From assembly GCA_020161475.1 (NCBI GenBank), contig JAIUNQ010000010.1, positions 1-42,041 of the forward strand: a stretch of DNA of 42,041 nt, read 5' to 3'. Origin of the DNA: Pseudomonadota bacterium. GTDB taxonomy: Bacteria; Pseudomonadota; Alphaproteobacteria; Rhizobiales; Beijerinckiaceae. Position numbers and translations under genes: made by a program. Shown here in pieces: positions 27,551-35,664 of this stretch (positions are counted from its first letter, which is position 1; every line of letters starts with the position of its first letter). The notes below the pieces were generated by a model, which searched no databases, had not been told where the DNA came from, and saw nothing but the letters and a program-made list of their open reading frames with translations.

Positions 27551-29734
27551 TTACCCAATGATGCGCTCGCAACTGGCGACCATCGGCTTGGTGCGCAAGG
27601 CCGAGAGGATCGCGTTGAGATGTTTGAGGTCCCAGACCTCCAGCGTGATCTGGATCTCGCGGAAGTCCGCCGTTTTCGAGCGCATGGCGATGGTGTCGAT
27701 ATTGGCGTCCGTATCCGCGATCGCGCGCGTGATCTCGGCCAGTGAGCCGGGCTCATTGATGACGGAGACGATGAGATCAGCCGAGTAACGGCGCGGGTCA
27801 TGCTCGTCCACGTCCCAGCGCACATCGAGCCAGCGCCACGGCTCCTCATCATAGGCCACCAGCGCGGGGGACTGGATCGGATAGATGGTGATCCCCTCCC
27901 CCGGCGTCAGGATGCCAACGATGCGATCCCCCGGCACGGCACCGCCATCCGGGGCGAAGCTCACGGGTAGATCATCGGAAAGGCCACGAATGGGAATGGA
28001 GCCGGTGGCTTCTGCGCCCGGCACCTTGAACTTGAGCTTTTCCGCGCCGGACACTTCGAACCAACCCGCGCCCGTGCCGGGCGCTGCGCCCTTGGCCACC
28101 TCTTCGCGGAAATCCGGGAAGACGGATTTGATGACATCGCCCGAATACATCTCGCCACGGCCCACGGCGGTGAGCACGTCATCGAGCGAGGAACGCGCCA
28201 GACGCGGCAGGGCGGCGATGAGTTTTTCTTCCGAGAAGGTCTTGTTGGCGCGCGTGAAGGCGCGCTCGACAATCTTGCGACCAAGCCCCGCGAACTGCTT
28301 CTTCACCGCCTCGCGCGTTGCGCGGCGGATCGCGGCGCGGGCCTTGCCGGTGACGACCAGGCTCTCCCAGGCGGAGGGCGGCACCTGCCCTTGCGTTGTC
28401 AGGATTTCGACCTCATCCCCGTTCTGAAGCTCGGAGATGAGCGGCGCGTTGCGCCCATTGATGCGGCAGCCCACCGCGTTGTTGCCGACATCGGTATGGA
28501 CCGCATAGGCAAAATCGATCGGGTTTGCGCCGCGCGGCAACGCGATGAGCAAGCCCTTGGGCGTGAAGCAGAAAACCTGATCCTGAAAGAGTTCGAGCTT
28601 GGTGTGCTCCAGAAACTCTTCCGGATTATCCCCTTCGGCCAGTAGGGCAATGGTGCGGCGCAGCCAGCGATAGGCGTTGGACTCCCCGCCCTCGGCCAGC
28701 TTGCCTTCCTTGTAAGCGGCGTGGGCGGCGATGCCGAACTCCGCCGTTTCATCCATGCCGCGCGTGCGGATCTGCAGCTCCACGCGCTGGTGTTTGGGGC
28801 CGACCACGGTGGTGTGAATGGAGCGATAATCGTTGTGTTTGGGGGTCGAGATGTAATCCTTGAAGCGCCCCGGAACAAATGGCCACGCCTGATGGATGAT
28901 GCCGACCGCGCGGTAGCAATCCTCGGTGCTGTCCACGATGACGCGGAAGCCGAACACGTCGGAGAGCTGCTCGAAGGAGATGCTCTTGCGTTCCATCTTG
29001 CGCCAGATGGAGTAGACGCGCTTCTCGCGCCCCTTGATGATGCCCTTGATGTTGCGCGCGGCGAGCTTCGCGCCGAGATCCAGCTCGATGTGCTCGATCA
29101 ACCCTTCGGACCGGCGACGCAGCGCTTCCAACCGGGAGACCATCATGGTGTGCGCGTCGGGCATAAGCACGCGGAAGCAGATGTCCTCCAGCTCCTCGCG
29201 CATGTCCTGCATGCCGATTCGCCCCGCGAGCGGCGCGTAGATATCGAGCGTTTCCTCGGCAATGCGGGCGCGCTTGTCCGGCGGCACAAAGTGCAGCGTG
29301 CGCATGTTGTGCAGGCGGTCCGCCAGCTTCACCAATAGAACGCGCGCATCGGCCGCCACCGCGAGCAGCAGCTTGCGCAGGTTTTCCGCCTGCGCCGCCT
29401 TTTTGGACACCAGATCAAGCTTCTTGATCTTGGTGAGGCCATCCACCAGATCGGCGATATTGCGCCCGAAACGGCTCTCGATATCGGCGTGGGTGGTGGG
29501 GGTATCCTCGATGGTGTCGTGCAGAATCGCCGCTGCGATCGTCTCCTCATCCACGTGCAGATCGGTGAGAATCGCCGCCACTTCGAGAGGATGCGTGAAG
29601 TAGGGATCGCCCGAGGCCCGCTTCTGGTTGCCGTGCGCCTTCATGGCATAGACATAGGCGCGGTTGAGCAGATCCTCGTTGGCATCGGGCGCGTAGCGCT
29701 TGACCCGCTCCACCAATTCGAACTGGCGCATCAT
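27551..29734 (-). CDS. rsh: Bifunctional (p)ppGpp synthetase/hydrolase, Rsh
   Basis: 727 residues, the single long RelA/SpoT homologue typical of alphaproteobacteria. The hydrolase domain (about 25-180) keeps THPLEVA (47-53) and LHDTIED (71-77), the HD and ED manganese ligands. The synthetase domain (about 240-350) has STPKHNDYRSIHTTV. The TGS domain (about 385-450) holds FTPKGLLIALPRGANPIDFA, and an ACT domain covers about 650-727. Both activities should be functional, so it can make and remove the alarmone on starvation. The upstream leader carries 2.3 tandem units of the hairpin element. rpoZ lies upstream on the same strand. Confidence 0.97.
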   Translation of the reverse strand: MMRQFELVERVKRYAPDANEDLLNRAYVYAMKAHGNQKRASGDPYFTHPLEVAAILTDLHVDEETIAAAILHDTIEDTPTTHADIESRFGRNIADLVDGLTKIKKLDLVSKKAAQAENLRKLLLAVAADARVLLVKLADRLHNMRTLHFVPPDKRARIAEETLDIYAPLAGRIGMQDMREELEDICFRVLMPDAHTMMVSRLEALRRRSEGLIEHIELDLGAKLAARNIKGIIKGREKRVYSIWRKMERKSISFEQLSDVFGFRVIVDSTEDCYRAVGIIHQAWPFVPGRFKDYISTPKHNDYRSIHTTVVGPKHQRVELQIRTRGMDETAEFGIAAHAAYKEGKLAEGGESNAYRWLRRTIALLAEGDNPEEFLEHTKLELFQDQVFCFTPKGLLIALPRGANPIDFAYAVHTDVGNNAVGCRINGRNAPLISELQNGDEVEILTTQGQVPPSAWESLVVTGKARAAIRRATREAVKKQFAGLGRKIVERAFTRANKTFSEEKLIAALPRLARSSLDDVLTAVGRGEMYSGDVIKSVFPDFREEVAKGAAPGTGAGWFEVSGAEKLKFKVPGAEATGSIPIRGLSDDLPVSFAPDGGAVPGDRIVGILTPGEGITIYPIQSPALVAYDEEPWRWLDVRWDVDEHDPRRYSADLIVSVINEPGSLAEITRAIADTDANIDTIAMRSKTADFREIQITLEVWDLKHLNAILSALRTKPMVASCERIIG

Positions 29735-29759
29735 GCGCGGTTTCGCCTCTTCTTTAGTG

Positions 29760-29980
29760 GCCGGGCGAGAGGCCCGGCGATCCCTCGCAACGGATGCTTG
29801 CGCACCCTGCTCGGCGTCGCGTTGCTCCTACCCCTGACGGGGAGGCTATCCTTGCCGGGCGAGAGGCCCGGCGATCCCTCGCGACGGATGCTTGCGCACC
29901 CTGCTCGGCGTCGCGTTGCTCCTACCCCTGACGGGGGAGGCTATCCTTGCCGGACTGGGGTCCGGCGATCCCTCGCCCCG
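29760..29980 (-). repeat. Tandem composite hairpin elements upstream of rsh (copies C1-C3)
   Basis: Two full units of 94-95 bases (29760-29853 and 29854-29948) and a third partial unit (29949-29980). Each full unit has a GCCGGGC-5-GCCCGGC hairpin, box 1, a central hairpin GGATGC-TTGC-GCACCC, box 2 and a CCCC-TGAC-GGGG hairpin. In the third unit the first stem is GCCGGA/TCCGGC, a paired change. Box 1 of the first unit begins 48 nt from the rsh start codon, as in acpS. Confidence 0.85.
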
Positions 29981-29994
29981 GTGAACAGGCGAAA

Positions 29995-30020
29995 GAAAAG
30001 GCGGCCGAACGGGCCGCCTT
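29995..30020 (-). terminator. Terminator of rpoZ
   Basis: A 9-bp stem AAGGCGGCC/GGCCGCCTT (29998-30006 with 30012-30020), a 5-base loop and a T-rich tail on the - strand, about 70 nt after the rpoZ stop. Confidence 0.85.
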
Positions 30021-30088
30021 GATCAGTATGTCAGCATTTGAGCCGCGCGCAACCAACGGCGTGCAGCGCAACAGAAATTTCTGTTGGA

Positions 30089-30487
30089 TCAATCGTCGTC
30101 GTCGTGGCCCGAGGGCGGCACGAGGCCATCGAGGCCCCGCAGCAGATCTTCCTCGGACATGCGATCGAAGTTGACTTCGCTGTCATCGACCTCGGAAAGC
30201 GTGATCTTGGGCGCGGCACCCGGCAGGCGCGGCACAGCCTCGGCCTCAGGCTCGTCCACTTCCACGAACTTCTGGAGCGAGTGGATGAACTCTTCCTTCA
30301 GATCGCCGGGCGAAAGGCGCTCATCCGCGATTTCGCGCAGGGAGACAACCGGGTTTTTGTCGCGGTCACGCGCGACGAGCGGCTGGGCGCCGCTGGAGAG
30401 CATGCGCGCGCGATGCGAGGCCAGGAGAACCAGCTCGAAGCGATTCTCGACCTTGTCCACGCAATCTTCGACGGTAACGCGGGCCAT
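30089..30487 (-). CDS. rpoZ: RNA polymerase omega subunit
   Basis: 132 residues. Omega supports RNA polymerase assembly and forms part of the ppGpp site in proteobacteria. The start [20 protein letters not shown] is diagnostic, followed by [12 protein letters not shown] and [12 protein letters not shown]. The acidic C-terminal tail (about 85-132, ending HDDDD) is common in alphaproteobacteria. Placement next to rsh is conserved in proteobacteria. Confidence 0.97.
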   Translation of the reverse strand: MARVTVEDCVDKVENRFELVLLASHRARMLSSGAQPLVARDRDKNPVVSLREIADERLSPGDLKEEFIHSLQKFVEVDEPEAEAVPRLPGAAPKITLSEVDDSEVNFDRMSEEDLLRGLDGLVPPSGHDDDD

Positions 30488-30798
30488 GAAGACCGGCTCC
30501 TGTTCAGGTTCAAGGGCAGGATGAGCGGCTCTCGTTACACGCTTTCCCCCGCCGCTTCAAGCGCTAACGGCCCCACCTGCGACGGATGATCCGCCGGTCA
30601 TGCGAATTTCACATTTCTGTCCCGCAGATCCCTATCTTGGCGAATGCCGGATCACATGATGTAAACAACATACTGTTTCCGCTTGTTTGCGCTAACAACG
30701 AACGCTACTCTATGTTTAATCGCTGTTGGCGGAACAGTCCGGGGAATTACCTAAAATACGGATCTGTTTTTTGTATTTTTGAAAGACACGAAGCTCTC
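30488..30798. other. rpoZ / NYN gene divergent intergenic region
   Basis: 311 bases between divergent genes. The half near rpoZ is GC-rich; the half near the NYN gene is strikingly AT-rich, with T-runs just before its start. A near-perfect inverted repeat GTAAACAA-14-TTGTTTGC lies at 30661-30690. The frame continues open upstream of the NYN start but shows no family resemblance there. Promoter elements are not clear. Confidence 0.4.
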
Positions 30799-31425
30799 AT
30801 GAAGTCGTCTGAACGTGTCGCACTCTTCATTGACGGTGCGAATCTCTACGCAACCTCGAAGGCCCTCGGCTTCGATATCGACTATCGACGCCTGCTGAAG
30901 GAATACAATTCGACGAGCCAGCTCGTCCGCGCCTTCTATTACACCGCGCTGATCGAGGATCAGGAGTACTCCTCCATCCGCCCGCTGATCGACTGGCTGG
31001 ATTACAATGGCTACTCGGTTGTCACCAAGCCGGTGAAGGAATTCACGGACCAGATGGGCCGGCGCAAGATCAAGGGCAACATGGATATCGAGCTGGCGGT
31101 GGATGCCATGGAGCTCGCGCCCTTCATTGATCACATGGTGCTGTTCTCGGGCGATGGAGACTTCCGCTCTCTGGTGGAGGCCATCCAGCGCAAGGGTGTT
31201 CGCGTCAGTGTTGTTTCCACGGTCACGACCCAGCCGCCGATGATTGCGGATGATCTGCGCCGCCAAGCCGATGTCTTCCTCGATCTTGCCGACCTTCAGA
31301 ACAAGATCGGCCGCGATGCCGGCGAGCGCCAGCCGCGCGAACCGCGTGGGGAAGGCCGCATGCCTGCCTTCATCGAACGCGGCAGCGCGCCGCGCGGGCC
31401 GCGGGAGCCGCGCGAGGAGGTTTAA
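30799..31425 (+). CDS. NYN-domain (LabA-like/PIN superfamily) protein
   Basis: 208 residues. The NYN nuclease fold is visible: VALFIDGANLYAT with Asp12, a central acidic helix DIELAVDAMELAP and LFSGDGDFRSLVEAI, giving the usual set of Mg-binding aspartates, then VSVVST and DDLRRQADVFLDL. The C-terminal 45 residues are Arg/Pro/Gly-rich and probably disordered, perhaps RNA-binding. The family is thought to act on RNA; the substrate is unknown. The start at MKSSERVALF is chosen by similarity; the ribosome site is weak. A terminator follows. Confidence 0.88.
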   Translation: MKSSERVALFIDGANLYATSKALGFDIDYRRLLKEYNSTSQLVRAFYYTALIEDQEYSSIRPLIDWLDYNGYSVVTKPVKEFTDQMGRRKIKGNMDIELAVDAMELAPFIDHMVLFSGDGDFRSLVEAIQRKGVRVSVVSTVTTQPPMIADDLRRQADVFLDLADLQNKIGRDAGERQPREPRGEGRMPAFIERGSAPRGPREPREEV

Positions 31426-31466
31426 TCTCCTCCCCTGATTTGGCTGGATGATGATTTGGCATGACG

Positions 31467-31497
31467 ACGCGGGACAGCTATGCTGCCCCGCGTTTTT
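31467..31497 (+). terminator. Terminator of the NYN gene, overlapping an alternative cobS start
   Basis: A 12-bp stem with one mismatch (31467-31478 with 31482-31493), loop TAT and five T. It lies 3' of an ATG (31461) in frame with cobS. Since a terminator inside the coding region is unlikely, cobS more probably starts at 31515. Confidence 0.85.
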
Positions 31498-31514
31498 CAT
31501 TGTTCGGGCGTGTC

Positions 31515-32345
31515 ATGGACGAATCTCACCCTGCAGCACCGCCCCCTGTCGGCCTTCTGCAGGAGAGCTTGCGTCTGGCGCGCTTCCTGACTCGCTTGCC
31601 GCTACCCGTCTTTGCCTTTGAAGCTGCGCCCCATGCACCGCCGGATTTCGACAAGGCGGCCCCCGCGCTGCCGTTGGTCGGGGCGCTGGTCGGCGTGTTT
31701 TGCGCCGGCATCGGGGCTTTGGCCTATCTTTCCGGGATCTCGACCCTGCTGGCGGCCACCCTGTCGGTCGCAACGGGCCTGATTGTCACGGGCGGTCTCC
31801 ATGAAGACGGGTTTGCCGATTGCTGCGACGGCTTTTTCGGCGGCGGCACACCGGAGCGCCGCCTGGAGATCATGCGGGACAGTCGTCTTGGCACGTTCGG
31901 TGCCGCCGGGCTGATGTTTTCCCTGCTCATCCGCGTTCTGGCGCTGGCGGAACTGTTTCGCCTCTCCGGCCCCGCAGCCTTGCTGGTGCTGGTCGGTGTT
32001 GCCGCGCTCGCGCGCCCGCTGGCGCTCGCGCCTGCCCTCTGGCTCGGTCCGGCGAGTGCGGGGGGGCTGGCACGCGGCGTGACCATGCCCGGTGCCGGAC
32101 GGGCCGCCGTGGGCATGGTTCTTGGGCTCGGGCTTGCGATGATCTGCGCCGTGCCGGCGGAGCTTGTGCCGGCGATGGCGCTGGCAGGGCTGGCGGGCTT
32201 TATCGGGGTTTATGCCCTCTCCCGCCTCGCGGCGGACAAAATCGGTGGCTATACCGGTGATGTTTTCGGTGCTGCGGAACAATTGGCCGAGATCATTGCG
32301 CTTGTTGTGCTGTCTAGTGCAGCAAACTGGCATGGACCGGTATGA
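31515..32345 (+). CDS. cobS: Adenosylcobinamide-GDP ribazoletransferase
   Basis: 276 residues, integral membrane protein with about seven hydrophobic segments. It joins adenosylcobinamide-GDP and alpha-ribazole, the final assembly step of vitamin B12. The metal-binding motif GGLHEDGFADCCDGFFGG (His96, Glu97, Asp98, Asp102, Asp105) and the C-terminal IGGYTGDVFGAAEQL are clear. The start is ATG 31515, after the terminator of the preceding gene. No other B12 gene or cobalamin riboswitch is visible here; cobT/cobU may lie elsewhere. Confidence 0.94.
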   Translation: MDESHPAAPPPVGLLQESLRLARFLTRLPLPVFAFEAAPHAPPDFDKAAPALPLVGALVGVFCAGIGALAYLSGISTLLAATLSVATGLIVTGGLHEDGFADCCDGFFGGGTPERRLEIMRDSRLGTFGAAGLMFSLLIRVLALAELFRLSGPAALLVLVGVAALARPLALAPALWLGPASAGGLARGVTMPGAGRAAVGMVLGLGLAMICAVPAELVPAMALAGLAGFIGVYALSRLAADKIGGYTGDVFGAAEQLAEIIALVVLSSAANWHGPV

Positions 32346-32369
32346 CTGGACCGGTATGAGGTGACCCAC

Positions 32370-32636
32370 GTGAACAAGCCCGCTTTCCTCTGGGGAATGA
32401 TCGTCATTCTCGTTGTTGCGCTGCTGATGGCCGTGCGGCGGGATGACAGCCAGTTTTCCGGCGACACCATCGTCAACCTCATCGCCTTCGGGATGATGGG
32501 CGCGCTGATGGGGCGCTATGTCATTGCTCGCATGCAGGGTAACGCCACGGCGACGCTGCGCGATCTGACCATCTGGGGCGTGATTATCGCGCTTGTGGCG
32601 GTGATTTACGCGAACAAGGCCGCCTTCGGCTTTTAA
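32370..32636 (+). CDS. Small integral membrane protein (88 aa)
   Basis: Three hydrophobic segments at about 4-21, 30-48 and 64-82, separated by RRDDSQFSGD and ARMQGNATATLRDL. The start is GTG 32370 because GAGGTG ends 6 bases upstream; GTG 32361 lacks such a site. From memory the pattern resembles the N-terminal membrane part of the alphaproteobacterial TIGR02281 retropepsin-like aspartic proteases, but here the protein ends where the protease domain would begin. It could be a stand-alone module or a truncated gene. Its stop overlaps the convergent dusA stop by 3 bases. Confidence 0.65.
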   Translation: MNKPAFLWGMIVILVVALLMAVRRDDSQFSGDTIVNLIAFGMMGALMGRYVIARMQGNATATLRDLTIWGVIIALVAVIYANKAAFGF

Positions 32637-33643
32637 GCCGCTGCGCGAGGCCGGAGCTGCGCCATGGCATCGCGCAGGACCTGCGCGCCCGCGCCGGGCT
32701 TGACTGCGTCGGTGGAGAGGATGCGGCGAAACCCCCGCGCGCCGGGCTGCCCCTGAAACAGACCCAGCACATGGCGCGTGAGCGCATGGGGCGAGTGCCC
32801 TGCCGCCACCACCTGCTCCAGATAGGGAAAGAGCGCCTCAAGGGCTTCCATCGCATCGCCATGGGGCGCGGCCTGCCCGAAGAAGACCGGATCGACCTCC
32901 AGCAACATGCCGGGGGTCAGGTAGGCGGCGCGGCCCAGCATCACGCCATCAAGGCCCGGTCCGTCTTCATTCGCTTTGAGCAGCGCATTGGCCTCGGCGA
33001 TGGTGCCGATGCCACCGTTGATGGCGATGGGGAGCGCGGGGTAAGCCGCCTTGAGCTTGCGCACCAGCGGGTAATTCAGCGGCGGAATATCCCGATTTTC
33101 CTTCGGCGAAAGCCCCTTGAGCCACGCCTTGCGGGCATGGACGATCAGGCCATCGACACCTGCCTTCACCACCGCTTCGGCCAGGGTGAAGAGCGCCTCT
33201 TCCTCGTCCTGATCGTCCACGCCGATGCGGCACTTCACCGTCACGGGCAGTTTCGTGGCGGCGCGCATGGCAGAGATGCCCTCGGCCACAAGGCTTGGCT
33301 CGCGCATCAGGCAAGCGCCGAAACGCCCGTTCTGCACGCGGTCGGACGGGCAGCCGCAGTTGAGGTTGATTTCGTCATAGCCCCAGTCCTCGCCGATCCT
33401 CGCCGAGGTTGCCAGCGCTTCCGGCTCCGAGCCGCCAAGCTGGAGCGCGACGGGGTGCTCCTCGCTCGAAAAATCGAGCAGGCGCTTGCGGTCCCCATGG
33501 AGGATGGCGCCGGTGGTGACCATCTCCGTGTAGAGGCGCGCGCGGCGGCTGAGCAGGCGATGGAAGACGCGGCAATGCCGATCAGTCCAATCGAGCATCG
33601 GCGCGACGGAAAAACGCAGGTCTTCAGGTTTGAGGCGGCTCAT
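32633..33643 (-). CDS. dusA: tRNA-dihydrouridine(20/20a) synthase DusA
   Basis: 336 residues, FMN enzyme of TIM-barrel fold that reduces U20 and U20a in the tRNA D-loop. Landmarks are RFSVAPMLDWTDRHCR (10-25), the catalytic loop EINLNCGCPSDRVQNGRFGA with Cys98, VTVKCRIGVDD, and IVHARKAWLKGLSPKENR, which is DusA-specific. NGGIGT is the phosphate-binding segment. The gene converges on the small membrane protein gene with stop codons overlapping. Confidence 0.95.
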   Translation of the reverse strand: MSRLKPEDLRFSVAPMLDWTDRHCRVFHRLLSRRARLYTEMVTTGAILHGDRKRLLDFSSEEHPVALQLGGSEPEALATSARIGEDWGYDEINLNCGCPSDRVQNGRFGACLMREPSLVAEGISAMRAATKLPVTVKCRIGVDDQDEEEALFTLAEAVVKAGVDGLIVHARKAWLKGLSPKENRDIPPLNYPLVRKLKAAYPALPIAINGGIGTIAEANALLKANEDGPGLDGVMLGRAAYLTPGMLLEVDPVFFGQAAPHGDAMEALEALFPYLEQVVAAGHSPHALTRHVLGLFQGQPGARGFRRILSTDAVKPGAGAQVLRDAMAQLRPRAAA

Positions 33644-33779
33644 GGCCAGCCTTTAGCGCCGAATGCGCCGCGCGACAAACCCAAAGCGCTTATGCTGTGC
33701 TGCGTCGTGTTTTCGCCCCACGCCCCCTTATGATCCTCGCCAAGCAAAAAACTGATTCATGGAATAGATGAGGGAAATC

Positions 33780-34523
33780 ATGCGCCTGAAGGGTAAAGCC
33801 GCCATCATCACAGGGGCAGCGCAAGGCTTTGGGGCGGGGATCGCTCAGGTTTTCGCCCGTGAGGGAGCGCGCGTGATGGTGGTGGACCTGAATGAAGAAG
33901 GCGCGGTGAAAATGGCCGAGAGCCTGCCGCATCAGGCGCTGGCGCATAAGGCCAATGTCGCCAAACTCGCGGAGGTCAAAGCCCTCGTCAAACGCGCGAA
34001 CGAGGAATTCGGCAGGGTCGATATCATCGTCAACAACGCCGGCACCAGCCATCCCGGCGGGGCGCTTCACCGGGTCAAAGAGGCTGATTTTGACCGGGTT
34101 TTCGCGGTGAATGTGAAGTCGCTCTACAATTTTGCCGTCGCTGGCGTGCCGGTGATGGAAGAGCGCGGCGGGTGCTTCATCAATATCGGCTCTTCCGCCG
34201 CCATCCGGCCGCGCCCCGGCATTGCGTGGTACAATGGCACCAAGGGCGCTGTGCATATCATCTCGAAGTCCATGGCGGTGGAGCTGGCACCTTACAAAAT
34301 CCGGGTGAATGTGGTGGCCCCGGTGGCGGGGGATAATCCGCTGCTGACGTCCGTGATGGGGCAGGACAGCCCCGAGAACCGCGAGCAATACCGCGCTTCG
34401 ATCCCGCTGGGGCGCTTCTCTACCCCGCGCGATATCGCCAATGCGGCGCTGTTCCTCGCCTCAGACGAAGCCTCGCTGATCACCGGCGCGGTGCTGGAGG
34501 TGGATGGGGGGCGGTGTATTTAA
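33780..34523 (+). CDS. Short-chain dehydrogenase/reductase (SDR)
   Basis: 247 residues, classical SDR. The Rossmann loop is TGAAQGFGAGIA (11-22), with Asp36 at the end of strand 2 favouring NAD(H). NNAG is at 85-88. The catalytic set is Ser138/139, Tyr151 and Lys155 (WYNGTKGA). The C-terminal GAVLEVDGGRCI is typical. The substrate is unknown; FabG-like or sugar dehydrogenase roles are possible. The start is ATG 33780 with AGGGA upstream; another ATG 12 bases earlier precedes that site. Confidence 0.9.
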   Translation: MRLKGKAAIITGAAQGFGAGIAQVFAREGARVMVVDLNEEGAVKMAESLPHQALAHKANVAKLAEVKALVKRANEEFGRVDIIVNNAGTSHPGGALHRVKEADFDRVFAVNVKSLYNFAVAGVPVMEERGGCFINIGSSAAIRPRPGIAWYNGTKGAVHIISKSMAVELAPYKIRVNVVAPVAGDNPLLTSVMGQDSPENREQYRASIPLGRFSTPRDIANAALFLASDEASLITGAVLEVDGGRCI

Positions 34524-34539
34524 CCTCGCCCCAACAGTT

Positions 34540-35016
34540 TCAGAGCTTGTCGCCGCGCAGCAGGCGGCCCTGCTCGCGTTTCCAGTCGCGCTCTTTCGAC
34601 GCCTCACGCTTGTCATGCAGCTTCTTGCCGCGCGCGAGCGCGATGTCGATTTTCGCGCGGCCCTTCTCGTTGAAGAAGATCTTCAGCGGCACAATCGTCA
34701 TGCCCTCACGGGCAATCGCGATTTCGATCTTGGCCATCTGCCGCTTGGTGAGCAGCAGCTTGCGCGGGCGCTTGGGCTCGTGGTTGAAGCGGTTGGCCTG
34801 CAAATACTCCGGGATGTAGGAGTTGATCAGCCAGATCTCGCCATTCTCCACCGTGGCATAGCTCTCCGCAATCATGGCCTTGCCGCCGCGCAGGGATTTG
34901 ACCTCCGTGCCGGTGAGCACAAGGCCCGCCTCGAAGTCTTCCATGATCTCGTAATTAAAGCGCGCCTTGCGGTTATCGGCCGCAATCTTGTAGCGCGCCT
35001 CGTTGTTGGCGCTCAT
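34540..35016 (-). CDS. smpB: SsrA-binding protein SmpB
   Basis: 158 residues. SmpB binds tmRNA and places it in stalled ribosomes for trans-translation. The core [13 protein letters not shown]-like start (here [17 protein letters not shown]), [19 protein letters not shown] and the basic, ribosome-reaching C-terminal tail ([21 protein letters not shown], quoted in part: [16 protein letters not shown]) are intact. The start overlaps the upstream gene's stop in an ATGA. The tmRNA gene itself is not in this window. Confidence 0.97.
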   Translation of the reverse strand: MSANNEARYKIAADNRKARFNYEIMEDFEAGLVLTGTEVKSLRGGKAMIAESYATVENGEIWLINSYIPEYLQANRFNHEPKRPRKLLLTKRQMAKIEIAIAREGMTIVPLKIFFNEKGRAKIDIALARGKKLHDKREASKERDWKREQGRLLRGDKL

Positions 35017-35657
35017 GACTGTTTCTTCTCAACAGTTGAAGCCATGATGGCTGACATCGCAGGCCCAACCGCGCCGGGCTCCGCCGCAAGGCCTGTGACA
35101 ACCCCTGCCCTGTCGGCCTCACTGCGGTTCTGGCTGAGCTTGAACTTGCCCGACCAGCGCGCAACCTCAATCTCGATGCCCAAAATGCCGCGCATCTGCG
35201 CCTCGATATAAGCATCCGGGGCGTCGGTTACAGCCCACGGGTCGGCACGCTTGCCTTCATGCGTAGAGGTGAGCGCGCTGATCTGGCGATGAAGAAAGTC
35301 GCGATCCTCGCGGATGCTGGCAGCGCCCCGCATCTGCACCAGCATGTAGTTCCACGTGGGGACGACCTTGCCGCTCTCGCGCTTGGTCTCATACCATTCC
35401 GGGGTCACGTAATGTCCGAGACCCTGAAAGACAACGAGCGCCTGCGGGCTTTCCTGTAACAGCTTCCACTGCGGGTTGGGCCGCGCGACATGCGCACGCA
35501 GAAAGAGCTTGTCGCTCTCCTCCTCCAGCAGGAAGGGGATAGGGTTGGCGATGATCTCGCCCACACCTTGCGAAATCAGCAACCCAAGCGGATTTTCGCG
35601 CACGAGGCGGAAGGCCGCCTCGCGGTCTTCCGCGCGAAAATGCAGAGGCTCATACAT
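35013..35657 (-). CDS. FMN-binding negative transcriptional regulator, PaiB-like
   Basis: 214 residues. The split-barrel FMN-binding fold begins [16 protein letters not shown] and includes [29 protein letters not shown] and [11 protein letters not shown], all typical of the PaiB family (also called protease synthase and sporulation regulator in Bacillus). The actual function in proteobacteria is unsettled; it may be a flavin-dependent oxidoreductase rather than a regulator. It sits between dapA (7 nt) and smpB (4-nt overlap), so it is cotranscribed with both. Confidence 0.85.
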   Translation of the reverse strand: MYEPLHFRAEDREAAFRLVRENPLGLLISQGVGEIIANPIPFLLEEESDKLFLRAHVARPNPQWKLLQESPQALVVFQGLGHYVTPEWYETKRESGKVVPTWNYMLVQMRGAASIREDRDFLHRQISALTSTHEGKRADPWAVTDAPDAYIEAQMRGILGIEIEVARWSGKFKLSQNRSEADRAGVVTGLAAEPGAVGPAMSAIMASTVEKKQS

Positions 35658-35664
35658 CTCGGCC

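Noticed and set aside
29760-29980. CRISPR array
   Set aside because: The units are 94-95 bases, contiguous, without unique spacers, and made of nested hairpins; no cas genes nearby.
30586-30798. 71-codon N-terminal extension of the NYN protein
   Set aside because: AT-rich, no similarity to the family, and it would run through the promoter region; start placed at MKSSERVALF.
31426-31514. Cobalamin riboswitch before cobS
   Set aside because: The gap is only 89 bases and is taken up by the terminator of the previous gene; no B12-box is seen.
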